Below are positions 16,513 through 26,577 of a stretch of DNA of 51,715 nucleotides, one piece after another (position 1 is the first letter of the stretch; each line of letters begins with the position of its first letter). The DNA is from Actinomycetota bacterium (GTDB lineage Bacteria > Actinomycetota > Actinomycetes > Actinomycetales > Dermatophilaceae). The notes beneath the pieces were generated by a model. That model made no database searches, had not been told where the DNA came from, and saw nothing but the letters and a program-made list of their open reading frames with translations. Location: positions 1 through 51,715 of the forward strand of contig JAIUOP010000020.1 of assembly GCA_020161815.1 (NCBI GenBank), read 5' to 3'. A program made the position numbers and the translations under genes.

Positions 16513-16584
16513 ACGGTGCCCGCCGATCCGAGGATCGACGGGCACCGTTCGTGGGGTCACCCGAGCTGACCGGGCCAGCTCGGG
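16513..16584. terminator. Double hairpin beyond the protease remnant
   Basis: ACGGTGCCCG (16513-16522) pairs with CGGGCACCGT (16539-16548), with an inner CGATCC/GGATCG stem. A second hairpin, CCCGAGCTG/CAGCTCGGG, spans 16560-16584. They lie just after the stop of the truncated minus-strand gene and look like its surviving terminator. They also separate it from ddaH. Confidence 0.6.
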
Positions 16585-16591
16585 GCACTGC

Positions 16592-16776
16592 TCAGTTGGT
16601 GACCTCGACGACGGTCTGGCCGCCCAGCGCCCCGTTGAGGACGTGGTCGACGACACCGTAGGACACGCCGCTGGGCGCCCCGGTCCAGCTCGCCGTCACG
16701 TCGATGACGTCACCGGCGGTGACCGAAGCCGACGCAGGTGCGGCGGTGAGCCCACCCGTGCCGGTGACGGCCTTCC
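16592..16776 (-). pseudogene. 3' remnant of a subtilase-like secreted protein
   Basis: An open minus-strand frame of about 60 codons ends in a TGA at 16592-16594. It reads like the last beta-sandwich domain of a subtilase (S8) or similar exported protein: WKAVTGTGGLTAAPAS, VTAGDVIDVTASWTG, VSYGVVDHVLNG, GGQTVVEVTN. No start, signal peptide or catalytic domain is present. The homology-like reading breaks off near 16776, exactly where the plus-strand remnant begins. The family assignment is from pattern memory and is moderate. Confidence 0.55.
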
Positions 16777-16939
16777 ACTGGCCGTGGGCGACGAGCTGCT
16801 GCTGGCCGGGACGAGCCGCGGCCTCGCCAAGGTCCCGGACGCCCTCGTCTCCCCCGCCTCCATCGAGTACGTCGCCACCGGCCGCCAGGTGCCGGCGACC
16901 TGGCTCTGGCGGACACTGTCCGCTCGTTCAAACCGCTAG
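16777..16939 (+). pseudogene. 3' remnant of a TrkA-type NAD-binding/ion-channel regulator
   Basis: The plus frame reads LAVGDELLLAGTSRGLAKV, then SIEYVATGRQVPATWLWRTL, to a TAG at 16937-16939. AVGDELLLAG followed by a short helix and TWLWRxL resembles the C-terminal end of actinobacterial TrkA-N/RCK-domain potassium channel proteins. Nothing recognisable precedes it in frame; the upstream codons overlap the other remnant. The two remnants face away from each other with both 5' parts missing, as if one deletion removed the divergent promoter region and both gene fronts. Confidence 0.5.
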
Positions 16940-16972
16940 CCACCACCCCGGCCCGTCGACCACGATGGGGGC

Positions 16973-17935
16973 GTGACCTCGCAACCGGGACCGGACGACC
17001 GCGACCTCGCCGACGCCGCAGCCGGCCCACGCCGCCTGCCGGCCGGCTTCGGCCCCCGCAGGCTCTCGCCGGACGACCTCGACGAGGCGTATGCCGTGTA
17101 CGCGGCCGACGAGGTGGCCGACGCCGGCACCCTGGCCATCGAGCGGGAAGACGTCGAGGCCGACTGGGCCCGGTCGAGCTTCGACCTGGCCGAGGACGCC
17201 ATCGGGATCGCCGCCGCGGACGGCCGGCTGGTCGCGGCCGCCGAGGTCACCCGGCACGGGACGAGCGCCGAGGGTGCGGTGCTCCCGGCCGTGCGCGGGC
17301 TCGGCCTGGGCAGCTGGCTGCTGGCATGGACCGAACGCCGCGCTCGGGCGCTGGGCTCGAGCACACTGGGCCAGACCGTGCCCGAGGGTTCTTCTGCCGA
17401 CGCCCTGCTCACCTCCCACGGCTACCGCATCGGCCACACCGCGTGGGTGCTCGAGCTTCCGGAGGGGAGAGCCGTCCCGGAGCGCCCCCTCCCCGACGGC
17501 CACCACCTCGTGACGGGAGGGAGCGCGGAACGGGAGCGCGCGGCATACGACCTGATCGAGACCGCCTTCGGCGAGTGGGCGGGACGCGAGCCCGAGACCT
17601 ACGAGGACTGGCGCGCGACGACCGTGGACCGGCCGGGGAGCCGGCCCTGGCAGCTCCGGCTCGTCGAGGACGCGACGGGGCGGGCGGTCGGGGCGGCCTT
17701 CACCATCCTCGATGCGCAGGGCTGCGGCTACGTGCACCAGGTGGCCGTGGAGCGAGCGCACCGTGGCCGTGGTCTGGCGCAGGCGCTGCTCGCCGACGCC
17801 TTCCGCCGCGCCCGCGAGCGCGGGGCCACCCGCTCGGAGCTCTCGACCGATTCACGGACCGGTGCGTTGGGGCTCTACGAGAAGGTCGGCATGGAGGTGA
17901 CGCAGACGTGGGTGCATCGCTCCCGCGTGCTGTGA
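16973..17935 (+). CDS. Tandem GNAT-family N-acetyltransferase
   Basis: A 320-residue protein with two acetyltransferase folds. The N-terminal half (about 25-155) has a degenerate acetyl-CoA loop AVRGLGLGSWLLAWTERRA. The C-terminal half (about 175-318) has a good one, HQVAVERAHRGRGLAQALLADAFRRA, followed by ALGLYEKVGMEV. The pattern is similar to MshD, the mycothiol synthase, and to aminoglycoside-type tandem GNATs. It lacks enough identifiable MshD features for me to name it. GTG 16973 is the first in-frame start after the preceding remnant. The gene is convergent with the YciI gene, with 10 bp between stops. Substrate unknown. Confidence 0.8.
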   Translation: MTSQPGPDDRDLADAAAGPRRLPAGFGPRRLSPDDLDEAYAVYAADEVADAGTLAIEREDVEADWARSSFDLAEDAIGIAAADGRLVAAAEVTRHGTSAEGAVLPAVRGLGLGSWLLAWTERRARALGSSTLGQTVPEGSSADALLTSHGYRIGHTAWVLELPEGRAVPERPLPDGHHLVTGGSAERERAAYDLIETAFGEWAGREPETYEDWRATTVDRPGSRPWQLRLVEDATGRAVGAAFTILDAQGCGYVHQVAVERAHRGRGLAQALLADAFRRARERGATRSELSTDSRTGALGLYEKVGMEVTQTWVHRSRVL

Positions 17936-17945
17936 CGACCGGCGT

Positions 17946-18215
17946 TCAGACGTTCCACTCGTGCAGTGAGTAGGACGCGACGACCCCCTCGAGGAGGAAG
18001 GGGTCCTCGGCCGCGAAGCGCTCGGCAACCTCGCGGGAGCCGAAGAGTGCGAGGTTCCCGCGGTCGGCGAAGGGACCGGCGGCGATGACGTCCCCGGTGG
18101 CCTCGAGCTCGTCGAAGAAGGCCCGGTGCCGCGGGTAGATCGTCATGATCTGCTCCATCGGCATGCCCGAGGAGGTGCCGATGACGGCCCAGACGGGCGA
18201 GCTGCCGAAGTCCAC
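17946..18215 (-). CDS. YciI-like domain protein
   Basis: An 89-residue YCII-related (dimeric alpha-beta barrel) protein: WAVIGTSSG, a His/Asp-containing RHRAFFDELEATGDVIAAGPFAD, then FAAEDPFLLEGVVASYSLHEWNV. YciI proteins may act as small hydrolases or dehydrochlorinases, but most are uncharacterised. It is the last gene of the asd operon. Its GTG start follows the stop of the acyl-CoA-binding gene with no spacer. Confidence 0.82.
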   Translation of the reverse strand: MDFGSSPVWAVIGTSSGMPMEQIMTIYPRHRAFFDELEATGDVIAAGPFADRGNLALFGSREVAERFAAEDPFLLEGVVASYSLHEWNV

Positions 18216-19641
<1,426 letters not shown>

Positions 19642-19661
19642 GCCGTCCCACGCGCGCGACC

Positions 19662-20597
19662 TCAGAAGCCCAGGCGCTGCAGCTGCTTCGGGTCGCGCTG
19701 CCAGTCCTTGGCCACCTTGACGTGCAGGTCGAGGTGCACGCGCTGACCGAGCAGCTTCTCGATGCCGGCGCGCGCGGTCGTCCCGACCTCGCGCAACCGC
19801 GAGCCGCCGCGACCGATGATGATCGCCTTCTGGCTGTCCCGCTCGACGAAGACGTTGACGCGCACATCCGCCATCGGCTTGCCGTCGGGGCGGTCCTCCC
19901 GGGGCACGATCTCCTCGACGACCACCGCGAGCGAGTGGGGCAGCTCGTCGCGCACGCCCTCGAGCGCGGCCTCGCGGACGAGCTCGGCGATCATCACCAG
20001 CTCCGGCTCATCGGTGAGGACGCCCTCGGGATAGAGCGGCCCGGGTGAGGAGGGCAGGTGCGAGCACAGGACCTCGGCGACGGTGTCCACCTGCTCCCCC
20101 GACGTGGCCGAGCAGGGCACGATGTCGGCCCACTCCCCCAGCTGGTCGATGGCGATGAGGTGCTCTGCGAGCCGGCGCCGGTCGACCCGGTCGGACTTGG
20201 TCGCGATCGCCACGATCGGAGTGCGCTTGGCCAGCCGTAGGTCCGCGAGCTCCCGGGCGATGAACTGGTCCCCCGGGCCGATCCGCTGGTCGGCCGGCAG
20301 GCAGAAGCCGACGACGTCGACATCGAGGAGGGTCTCCCGGACCAGGTCGTTGAGCCGCTCCCCGAGGAGGGTGCGCGGCTTGTGCAGCCCCGGAGTGTCC
20401 ACGAGGACGAGCTGGCTCGACGCCCGGGTGACGATGCCGCGGATCGTGTGCCGCGTCGTCTGCGGCTTCGAGGAGGTGATGGCCACCTTTTCACCGACGA
20501 GGGCGTTGGTCAGGGTCGACTTGCCCGCATTGGGGCGGCCGACAAGGCAAGCGAACCCCGCGGCATACGGCCTGGGCTGTGTCCCCGACTCGCTCAT
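19662..20597 (-). CDS. era: GTPase Era
   Basis: A 311-residue GTPase needed for 30S subunit assembly. G1 is GRPNAGKST, G3 is DTPG (VLVDTPGLHKPR), and G4 is ATKSD (a variant of NKxD). The C-terminal KH domain includes IIIGRGGSRLREVG, which binds the 3' end of 16S rRNA. Although the frame is open to 20849, ATG 20597 begins MSESGTQPRPYAAGFACLVG and overlaps the corC stop (ATGA). It is the last gene of the chain phoH-ybeY-corC-era. Confidence 0.94.
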   Translation of the reverse strand: MSESGTQPRPYAAGFACLVGRPNAGKSTLTNALVGEKVAITSSKPQTTRHTIRGIVTRASSQLVLVDTPGLHKPRTLLGERLNDLVRETLLDVDVVGFCLPADQRIGPGDQFIARELADLRLAKRTPIVAIATKSDRVDRRRLAEHLIAIDQLGEWADIVPCSATSGEQVDTVAEVLCSHLPSSPGPLYPEGVLTDEPELVMIAELVREAALEGVRDELPHSLAVVVEEIVPREDRPDGKPMADVRVNVFVERDSQKAIIIGRGGSRLREVGTTARAGIEKLLGQRVHLDLHVKVAKDWQRDPKQLQRLGF

Positions 20598-21874
20598 GAC
20601 TCCTCCTCGGGAACGGTCTCCGCCGGGGCCAGCCGCTCGACGATCACGGTCGCGATCCGGTGGCGCCGACCTTCCATCCGCTCCGCGGTCAGGCGCAGCC
20701 CGCCGGCGTCGGCGGTGCTGCCGACGATCGGGACCCGGCCGTTGAGCTTGCCGATGAGTCCGCCGACGGTGTCCACCTCGTCGTCCTCGATCTCCACCCC
20801 GAGGTGGTCCGCGAGGTCGTCGATGTGCATCGTCGCGTCGACCCGCCACCGGTCCTCGCCGAGGTCCTCGATCTCGGGGTCCTCGCGGTCGTACTCGTCG
20901 ACGATCTCGCCGACGATCTCCTCGAGGATGTCCTCGATGGTCACCAGGCCAGCGGTGCCGCCGTACTCGTCGATGACGATCGCGACGTGGATCTGGTCGC
21001 GCTGCATCTGGGTGAGCAGGTCGTCGGCCGGCTTGCTCTCCGGCACGAAGAAGGCCGGGCGCATCAGCTCGGGCACCGGCACCGCCGCCCCGGCCGGGTC
21101 GACCGTCACCCGGCGCGCGACGTCCTTGAGGTAGAGGATCCCGAGGATGTCGTCGGTGTCCTCCCCGACCACCGGCACCCGTGAGTAGCCCGAGCGGAGC
21201 ATGAGGTTGAGCCCCTGACGCGCCGTGCGGTCCTCGTCGAGGACGACCATGTCCGTGCGCGGCACCATGACCTCGCGGGTCAGGGTGTCACCGAGCTCGA
21301 AGACCGAGTGGATCATCTTGCGCTCGCCGGCCTCGATGACGTCGCTGTCGCCGGCGACGTCGACCAGGTAGCGCAGCTCGGACTCGCTCTCGAACGGGCC
21401 GTCGCGGAAGCCCTTCCCGGGCGTGACGGCATTGCCGACGACGACGAGCAGGGTCGACACCGGCCCGAGCAGCCGACGCAGCCACAGGGCGACGGGGGCG
21501 GCATACCGGGCGAACTCGCTCGCGTGCTGGGTGCCGATGGTGCGCGGGGACACCCCGACGATGACGAACGAGACCACCGTCATGATGCCGATGGCGATGG
21601 CGAAGGTCGACCAGGTCTGGTCGAGGCGGTTGACGACGACGAAGGTCACCATGACCGCCGCCGTCGTCTCGGCGAGCACGCGCAGGAAGGCCAGGAGGGC
21701 CAGGTATGCCGCCCGGTCGCCGACCACGCGGACGACCGCCCTGGCGCCGGCCTTGCCCTCCTCGACGAGCTCGGCGGCGCGCACACGGGACACCCGCGCC
21801 AGGGAGGCCTCCCCCGCCGCGACGAGGAAGGCCAGGACGATGGCGATGACCGCCAGGACGACGAGCCGGGTCAC
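20594..21874 (-). CDS. HlyC/CorC (CNNM) family CBS-domain membrane protein
   Basis: A 426-residue protein with an N-terminal CNNM/DUF21 domain of about four membrane segments (residues 1-130). A CBS pair follows (about 205-325; VMVPRTDMVVLDED, ILGILYLKDV, IDEYGGTAGLVTIEDILEEIVG), and then a C-terminal CorC/HlyC transporter-associated domain with the acidic stretch DDEVDTVGG. The family is implicated in magnesium/cobalt efflux. The GTG start is 7 bp from the ybeY stop, and the end overlaps era. Confidence 0.9.
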   Translation of the reverse strand: MTRLVVLAVIAIVLAFLVAAGEASLARVSRVRAAELVEEGKAGARAVVRVVGDRAAYLALLAFLRVLAETTAAVMVTFVVVNRLDQTWSTFAIAIGIMTVVSFVIVGVSPRTIGTQHASEFARYAAPVALWLRRLLGPVSTLLVVVGNAVTPGKGFRDGPFESESELRYLVDVAGDSDVIEAGERKMIHSVFELGDTLTREVMVPRTDMVVLDEDRTARQGLNLMLRSGYSRVPVVGEDTDDILGILYLKDVARRVTVDPAGAAVPVPELMRPAFFVPESKPADDLLTQMQRDQIHVAIVIDEYGGTAGLVTIEDILEEIVGEIVDEYDREDPEIEDLGEDRWRVDATMHIDDLADHLGVEIEDDEVDTVGGLIGKLNGRVPIVGSTADAGGLRLTAERMEGRRHRIATVIVERLAPAETVPEEES

Positions 21875-21881
21875 TGGCGCG

Positions 21882-22349
21882 TCAGCCCCGGGCCCGCCCG
21901 CGCCCGGCGAGGAAGGTGAGGAGGAGGGTGCGCTGGAGGTCGAACATCTCCTTCTCCTCCTCGGGCTCGGCGTGGTCGAAGCCCAGGAGGTGGAGGATGC
22001 CGTGCGTCGTGAGCAGGAGCAGCTCCTCCTCGAGGGCGTGGCCGGCGTGGGCGGCCTGCTTCTGGGCGACCGAGGGGCATAGCACGATGTCGCCGAGGAT
22101 GCCCTCCTCGGGCTCCTCCCCCTCGCGTCCCGGCGTCAGCTCGTCCATGGGGAAGCTCATGACGTCGGTCGGCCCGGGCAGGTCCATCCACTGCACGTGC
22201 AGGGTGGTCATGGCGTCCTCGTCGACGAGGCGGACGCACAGGTCGGCTCCGGGGTGGACCCGCAGCTGGTCCATGACGAAGCGGGAGCAGGCGACCAGCT
22301 CGAGCTCGTCGACCTCGAACTCGGTCTCGTTGAGGACGTCGATGCTCAT
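21882..22349 (-). CDS. ybeY: Endoribonuclease YbeY
   Basis: A 155-residue metal-dependent RNase acting in 16S rRNA 3' maturation and ribosome quality control. The zinc-binding motif is [13 protein letters not shown] (H-x3-H-x5-H). [29 protein letters not shown] is the conserved central segment. ATG 22349 overlaps the phoH stop as ATGA. Era and PhoH neighbours match the standard order. Confidence 0.94.
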   Translation of the reverse strand: MSIDVLNETEFEVDELELVACSRFVMDQLRVHPGADLCVRLVDEDAMTTLHVQWMDLPGPTDVMSFPMDELTPGREGEEPEEGILGDIVLCPSVAQKQAAHAGHALEEELLLLTTHGILHLLGFDHAEPEEEKEMFDLQRTLLLTFLAGRGRARG

Positions 22350-24511
22350 CGGCGCTCCTGCCCGCGGCCGGCCTCGCCCGCGGCATGGGGCCTTCGGCGC
22401 TGCTGCTCGTCCCAGGTGCCGTAGGCGTCGACGATCGCGCCGACGAGGCGGTGACGGACGACGTCGTCGGCGCTGAGCTCGCTGAAGTGGATGTCGTCGA
22501 CCCCCTGGAGGATCTCGCGCACGACGCGCAGCCCCGACCGCGTGCCACCGGGCAGGTCGACCTGGGTGACGTCGCCGGTGACGACCATCTTCGACCCGAA
22601 GCCGAGACGGGTGAGGAACATCTTCATCTGCTCGGGCGTGGTGTTCTGGGCCTCGTCGAGGATGATGAACGCGCTGTTCAGGGTGTTGTGGGTGAGCAGG
22701 AAGTCCTCGGTGACGTAGAGGCTGTCAGAAGCCGCCACCTGAATGCACATGGTCTCGGCCTCCCCCTCAGGCTCGATGGCGTGGATGTAGCGCTGGGGCC
22801 TGCCACCGCCAGTCAGGTCGTAGGCCACCCGCTTGCGCTTGAGGCCGAATGGGGCGAGGCCCTCGGGCAGGCGGATGTCCAGGACGTGGGCATCGTGCCG
22901 ATAGGGCACGTCGCGGCCCTTGGCACGTCCGGGAGGGCGCCCCTCGGCCAGGCGCGTCCGGGTGTACGCGACACCTCCGAGTGACCGCACCAGGAAGATG
23001 ACGTCATCCCGGAGCTGATCGGAGGTGGTTGAGTACTGGACGCGGCACGTGCGCCCACGCTGGACGACCGGCCCGCCATCGGTGTCGAGCAGGCCTTGCA
23101 ACACGGCAAAGCGCACCCAGGAGGCGTTGAGCTTGTAAACCTCCGGAACGAACTTGGTCGCGGACGTCGTCCCGGCCAAGCCGATGTCGCGAAGGACCGC
23201 CGTCACGGGGTTGGCCGTGCCCACGCCGCCTCTCCCGACGCCGGGACGTCGGAGGGTGTAGTCATGGCCACCCTTGCAGGACGCCTCCACTCCGAGCGGA
23301 GCCAGGACGCGCTCCAAGCTCTCGGCCAGATCGGGGCCTGCCGTAGTGAACGAGGGGGTGGTGCGTGTCGTCAGGCAACCGTCGCCGAGCAAGAGCCCGA
23401 GAGCGTACGGATGCATCGGCACGTCACGCTCGACGAACTGCACCGGGTCGACCACGGGCAACTCGAAGCGATGAGTGTGCAGAGAGCGCAGGCGCCCGAT
23501 CATCTCGGAGGTCTGGAGGGTGCGCCATCGGCCCCGCCGCTTGTCGTCCTTGGTGCGTACGGTCCACAAGTGCTCCCCGCACGCCAGGGTGGAGGCCCCG
23601 TCCTGAGAAGTGACGCGATACACCGGCTTGATGCCTTGCGGGTGCACTCCGATCACCGGCGTGGGCTGACCGTTCGAGCCGATCACCAGGTCTCCGACAC
23701 GGAGGTCGCCGAATCGCTGCCAGCCGGTCGGTGTCAGGACCTGGGTGTCGACCGGCTGCGCACGCCCCCGCATGTACGCCAGGGGTGCGACCTCGATGGT
23801 GCCGGCGGCGAGCAGGCGCGGGATGGACTCGGGGTCGACCATGTCGTGGAGGGCGTCGTAGAGCGGCCGCAGGTAGGGGTCGATCTTGTCGGTGAGCGTG
23901 CCCGGGAGGAAGCCCAGCCGCTCGCCGGCCTCGACGGCCGGCCGGGTCAGGATGATCCGGTTGACCTGCTTGGCCTGCAGCGCCGCGACCGCCTTGGCCA
24001 TGGCGAGGTAGGTCTTGCCGGTGCCCGCCGGGCCGATCCCGAAGACGATGGTGTTGTCGTCGATCGCGTCGACGTACTCCTTCTGACCCAGGGTCTTGGG
24101 GCGGATCGTGCGTCCCCGGTTGGAGACGATGTTCATGGTGAGCACGTCCGCGGGTCGCTGGGCGGACTGGGTGCGGAGCATGCCGATCGAGCGCTCGACC
24201 GCGTCGCGGTTGAGGGGCAGGCCCGAGTCGATGACGACGAGCAGCTCGTCGATGAGCCGCTCGATCAACGCGACGTCCGCGCTGGCGCCGGAGATGCGGA
24301 ACTCGTTGCCGCGCACGTGGATCTCGGCGTGCGGGAAGGCCCGCTCCATGGTGCGCAGCAGCTCGTCGCGCGGGCCGAGCAGGCTCACCATCGACACGTC
24401 GTCGGGGATGACGACGGTGTGCTGGGGTGCGCGCTGGGACGGCGGGGCGTCGCTGCCGTCGGGGAGGTCGCCGAGGGCGGAGAGGTCGGGGGGTGCAGGG
24501 GCGTCAGACAT
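22346..24511 (-). CDS. phoH: PhoH-like ATPase precursor, interrupted by an intein
   Basis: The 721-residue precursor consists of a 250-residue N-extein, a 359-residue intein and a 112-residue C-extein. The spliced 362-residue product is a normal PhoH/YbeZ P-loop ATPase: Walker [12 protein letters not shown], Walker [11 protein letters not shown], then [18 protein letters not shown]. An N-terminal KH-like segment spans about residues 30-95. The intein sits between the Walker motifs, between MRGR and TLNSAFIIL, so unspliced protein should be inactive. PhoH is thought to act with YbeY in RNA metabolism, and the two are translationally coupled here. ATG 24511 starts a Pro/Ala/Asp-rich tail of about 30 residues. 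Confidence 0.95.
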   Translation of the reverse strand: MSDAPAPPDLSALGDLPDGSDAPPSQRAPQHTVVIPDDVSMVSLLGPRDELLRTMERAFPHAEIHVRGNEFRISGASADVALIERLIDELLVVIDSGLPLNRDAVERSIGMLRTQSAQRPADVLTMNIVSNRGRTIRPKTLGQKEYVDAIDDNTIVFGIGPAGTGKTYLAMAKAVAALQAKQVNRIILTRPAVEAGERLGFLPGTLTDKIDPYLRPLYDALHDMVDPESIPRLLAAGTIEVAPLAYMRGRAQPVDTQVLTPTGWQRFGDLRVGDLVIGSNGQPTPVIGVHPQGIKPVYRVTSQDGASTLACGEHLWTVRTKDDKRRGRWRTLQTSEMIGRLRSLHTHRFELPVVDPVQFVERDVPMHPYALGLLLGDGCLTTRTTPSFTTAGPDLAESLERVLAPLGVEASCKGGHDYTLRRPGVGRGGVGTANPVTAVLRDIGLAGTTSATKFVPEVYKLNASWVRFAVLQGLLDTDGGPVVQRGRTCRVQYSTTSDQLRDDVIFLVRSLGGVAYTRTRLAEGRPPGRAKGRDVPYRHDAHVLDIRLPEGLAPFGLKRKRVAYDLTGGGRPQRYIHAIEPEGEAETMCIQVAASDSLYVTEDFLLTHNTLNSAFIILDEAQNTTPEQMKMFLTRLGFGSKMVVTGDVTQVDLPGGTRSGLRVVREILQGVDDIHFSELSADDVVRHRLVGAIVDAYGTWDEQQRRRPHAAGEAGRGQERR
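22685..23761 (-). mobile_element. Class 3-type intein with LAGLIDADG homing endonuclease, in phoH
   Basis: 359 residues in frame. Residue 1 is Ala ([14 protein letters not shown]), not Cys or Ser. Block B is ACGEHLWTV with His64 and Trp66, block F begins MCIQV with Cys339, and block G is LLTHN followed by Thr+1. Trp66, Cys339 and Thr357 are the WCT triplet defining class 3 inteins, in which the block F Cys starts splicing. LGLLLGDG (121-128) and [10 protein letters not shown] (221-230) are the two LAGLIDADG helices with their acidic residues, so the endonuclease may be active. No GTATGCCG octamer occurs in it, though the surrounding few kb also has few. Confidence 0.92.
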
Positions 24512-24536
24512 CGTCGCGCCAGTCTACGGGGGCACC

Positions 24537-24890
24537 TCAGCCCGGCGGCCACTCCATATCGCGGCCCCCGAGCAGGTGCAGGTGCGCGTGGAAGACGCTC
24601 TGGCCCGCCCGCTCCCCCGTGTTGAAGACCAACCGGTAGCCGGTGTCGAGGCCCTCCGCCTGGGCGACCGCCCGCGCGAGGAGGACGACGTCGGCCAGCT
24701 CGACCGCATCCTCCTGAGCGAGCTCCCCCGCGTTCTCGACGTGCCGCTTGGGCACGACGAGGACATGGGTGGGGGCCTGCGGGCTGATGTCGCGGAAGGC
24801 CAGCGAGTGCTCCGTCTCGCCGAGGACATCCGGCGTGATCACGCGGTCCACGAACTTGCAGAAGAGGCAGTCCTGCGACGTCTGGCTCAT
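24537..24890 (-). CDS. HIT-family (histidine triad) nucleotide hydrolase
   Basis: A 117-residue HIT protein, HinT branch: CLFCKFVDRVI zinc-type N-terminus, HVLVVPKRHVENA, and the triad segment SVFHAHLHLLGGRDM, in which HxHxH supplies the catalytic histidine. HinT enzymes cleave adenosine phosphoramidates. ATG 24890 is preferred over an in-frame GTG at 24899 because TAAGGT lies 7 bp before it, as at other leaderless genes here. It is upstream of phoH on the same strand, with a gap of about 25 bp. Confidence 0.9.
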   Translation of the reverse strand: MSQTSQDCLFCKFVDRVITPDVLGETEHSLAFRDISPQAPTHVLVVPKRHVENAGELAQEDAVELADVVLLARAVAQAEGLDTGYRLVFNTGERAGQSVFHAHLHLLGGRDMEWPPG

Positions 24891-24910
24891 GAATCGCACC
24901 TTAGCCGGGT

Positions 24911-24935
24911 CAACCCCCTCGCGGCCGTGCGCGTC
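24911..24935 (+). promoter_or_regulatory. ECF-type autoregulatory promoter of the sigma factor gene
   Basis: CAACC (24911-24915) and CGTC (24932-24935) are separated by 16 bp. This matches the AAC / CGTC pattern recognised by many actinobacterial ECF sigma factors. Transcription would start only a few bases before the ATG at 24944. The site lies upstream of a gene coding such a sigma factor, implying self-activation. Confidence 0.6.
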
Positions 24936-24943
24936 AACGAGGC

Positions 24944-25477
24944 ATGAGGATGGAGGCCATGGTCGACACCAGCGCCGACCACGCCGTCGAGCAGTTGTAT
25001 GCCGCGGCGTGGGTCCCCATGGTGCGCCTGGCCACCCTGCTGCTCGGTGACCAGTCGCGCGCCGAGGACATCGTCCAGGAGGCGCTCATCGGTCTGCACC
25101 GACGCTGGGGTGGGCTCGAGGACCCCACGCACGCCACGGCATACCTGAGACGCAGCGTCGTCAACGGGGTCCGCAGCGCGCAGCGGCACTCCACCGTGGC
25201 GCAGCGCCACCTCCGGGCCGAAGCGGGCGACCCCACGCTGCCGCAGGTCACCGCGGGCGCCGATGTGCCGGCGCTGGCCCGGGACCAGCGGACGCTGCTG
25301 CTGGATGCCGTCGCGGCGCTGCCACAGCGCCAGCGCGAGGTGCTCACCCTGCGCTACTGGTCCGACCTCAGCGAGGCCGAGATCGCCGACACGCTCGGCA
25401 TCAGCACCGGCTCGGTCAAGACACACGCCCACCGCGCCCTCGCGGCGCTCGCCACCCGACGGGAGGACCTGGCATGA
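24944..25477 (+). CDS. ECF RNA polymerase sigma factor (SigE-like group)
   Basis: A 177-residue two-domain sigma factor. Region 2 (about 15-85) contains LLLGDQSRAEDIVQEALIGLHRRW and region 4 (about 120-172) contains ALPQRQREVLTLRYWSDLSEAEIADTLG and STGSVKTHAHRAL. Starts at 24944, 24950 and 24959 are all possible. I use the first because an ECF promoter predicts a transcript beginning just before it. The gene overlaps the next by ATGA; that product has a transmembrane segment and no obvious zinc anti-sigma motif, yet it may still regulate the sigma factor. The pair sits between the otherwise syntenic rsmE and HIT genes. Confidence 0.88.
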   Translation: MRMEAMVDTSADHAVEQLYAAAWVPMVRLATLLLGDQSRAEDIVQEALIGLHRRWGGLEDPTHATAYLRRSVVNGVRSAQRHSTVAQRHLRAEAGDPTLPQVTAGADVPALARDQRTLLLDAVAALPQRQREVLTLRYWSDLSEAEIADTLGISTGSVKTHAHRALAALATRREDLA

Positions 25478-26574
25478 GCCACCACCCGCACCCCGACGAC
25501 AGCCCGATCGAGGCCGCCCTGCGGGCCGCACTGGCCGAGCGGGCAGCGCAGATCGGCCCCGCCGACCGATGGGAGGAGATCCGCATGAGCACCCCGACCC
25601 TTTCCGAGACACGCAGGCGCCGCTGGCCGGTCGTCCTGCTGGCAGCGGCCGCCGTCCTCGCCGTCGTCGCCGGCCTCTGGGCGCTGCGCCCGCAGCCCGC
25701 TCCCACGGCGCCGGCGGCCCCCTCGCCGAGCCAGTCGTCGCCGGCTGCCACGCCGTCTCCGAGCGCCTCACCCAGCAGCTCGACGTCGGAGAAGGCCGAC
25801 CATGTCGACCCGTCCGGGGGGGCTCTGCCGGTCTACTACATCGCGCCCGAGGCGCTCGGATGGCCCGAGTCCGGCCTGGGCCTGAGGCGGGTGTGGGTCC
25901 CCGTCGAGACGCCGCCGGGAGCCGAAGCCCGCGCCAAGCACGCCCTCGACGAGGCGATGGCCCGCCCCACGGCAACCGAGGGCGCGTTGCGGCCGTGGCA
26001 GGGAGTGACCGCCACCGCAGTCACGGTCCGCACCGACCGCATCGACATCGTCCTCGACCAAGCGCCGACGACCGACCTCGCCGACCCCGTCGCCACGCTG
26101 GCCGTGCAGGAGCTGGTGTGGACGGCCCAGGCGGCGGTCGGTCGGGGCAATCTCCCGGTCAGCATCAGCATCATGGTGCCCGGCGCCACGAAGGCCTGGT
26201 CGGTCGACCTGACCCGGCCCTTCACCCGGCCGGCAGCCGACCAGCAGTACACCGTGCTCACGGACCTGTGGATCACCGACCCCGCGGCTCCGGAGGGGAG
26301 CCCGGTCGAGGCCACGGCCGGGCAGGCCCTCACGGTCACGGGCGAGGCATCGGTCTTCGAGGCCACCGTCCAGTGGGAACTCACCGACGCGGCAGGGACG
26401 GTCGTCGACCACGGGGTCGTCATGGCCACCGTCGGAGCTCCGGGGCGCGGCACCTTCGAGGTCCCGCTGACGATCGCGAGCGCAGGCGACTACACCTTCA
26501 AGGCGTTCTCGATGTCGATGAAGGACGGCCAGTCCGAGGTCGCCAACGACAAGGTGCAGCTCAGCGTGCGGTGA
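25474..26574 (+). CDS. Membrane-anchored GerMN / Gmad2 domain protein
   Basis: 366 residues. The N-terminal 50 are cytoplasmic, with a helix containing PIEAALRAALAERAAQIGPADRWEEIR. One membrane segment follows (about 50-70), then a Pro/Ser/Thr-rich linker (to about 108). A GerMN domain (about 115-235; LPVYYIA, VTVRTDRIDIVLD, LAVQELVWTAQAAVG, VSISIMVPGA) leads to an immunoglobulin-like Gmad2 domain (about 255-366; GQALTVTGEASVFEATVQWEL, ISMKDG-like end). Coupling to the sigma gene by ATGA and the single-pass topology suggest an extracytoplasmic sensor or anti-sigma factor with a non-classical cytoplasmic part. Such proteins are usually tied to cell envelope processes; the ligand is unknown. 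Confidence 0.78.
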   Translation: MSHHPHPDDSPIEAALRAALAERAAQIGPADRWEEIRMSTPTLSETRRRRWPVVLLAAAAVLAVVAGLWALRPQPAPTAPAAPSPSQSSPAATPSPSASPSSSTSEKADHVDPSGGALPVYYIAPEALGWPESGLGLRRVWVPVETPPGAEARAKHALDEAMARPTATEGALRPWQGVTATAVTVRTDRIDIVLDQAPTTDLADPVATLAVQELVWTAQAAVGRGNLPVSISIMVPGATKAWSVDLTRPFTRPAADQQYTVLTDLWITDPAAPEGSPVEATAGQALTVTGEASVFEATVQWELTDAAGTVVDHGVVMATVGAPGRGTFEVPLTIASAGDYTFKAFSMSMKDGQSEVANDKVQLSVR

Positions 26575-26577
26575 TCG

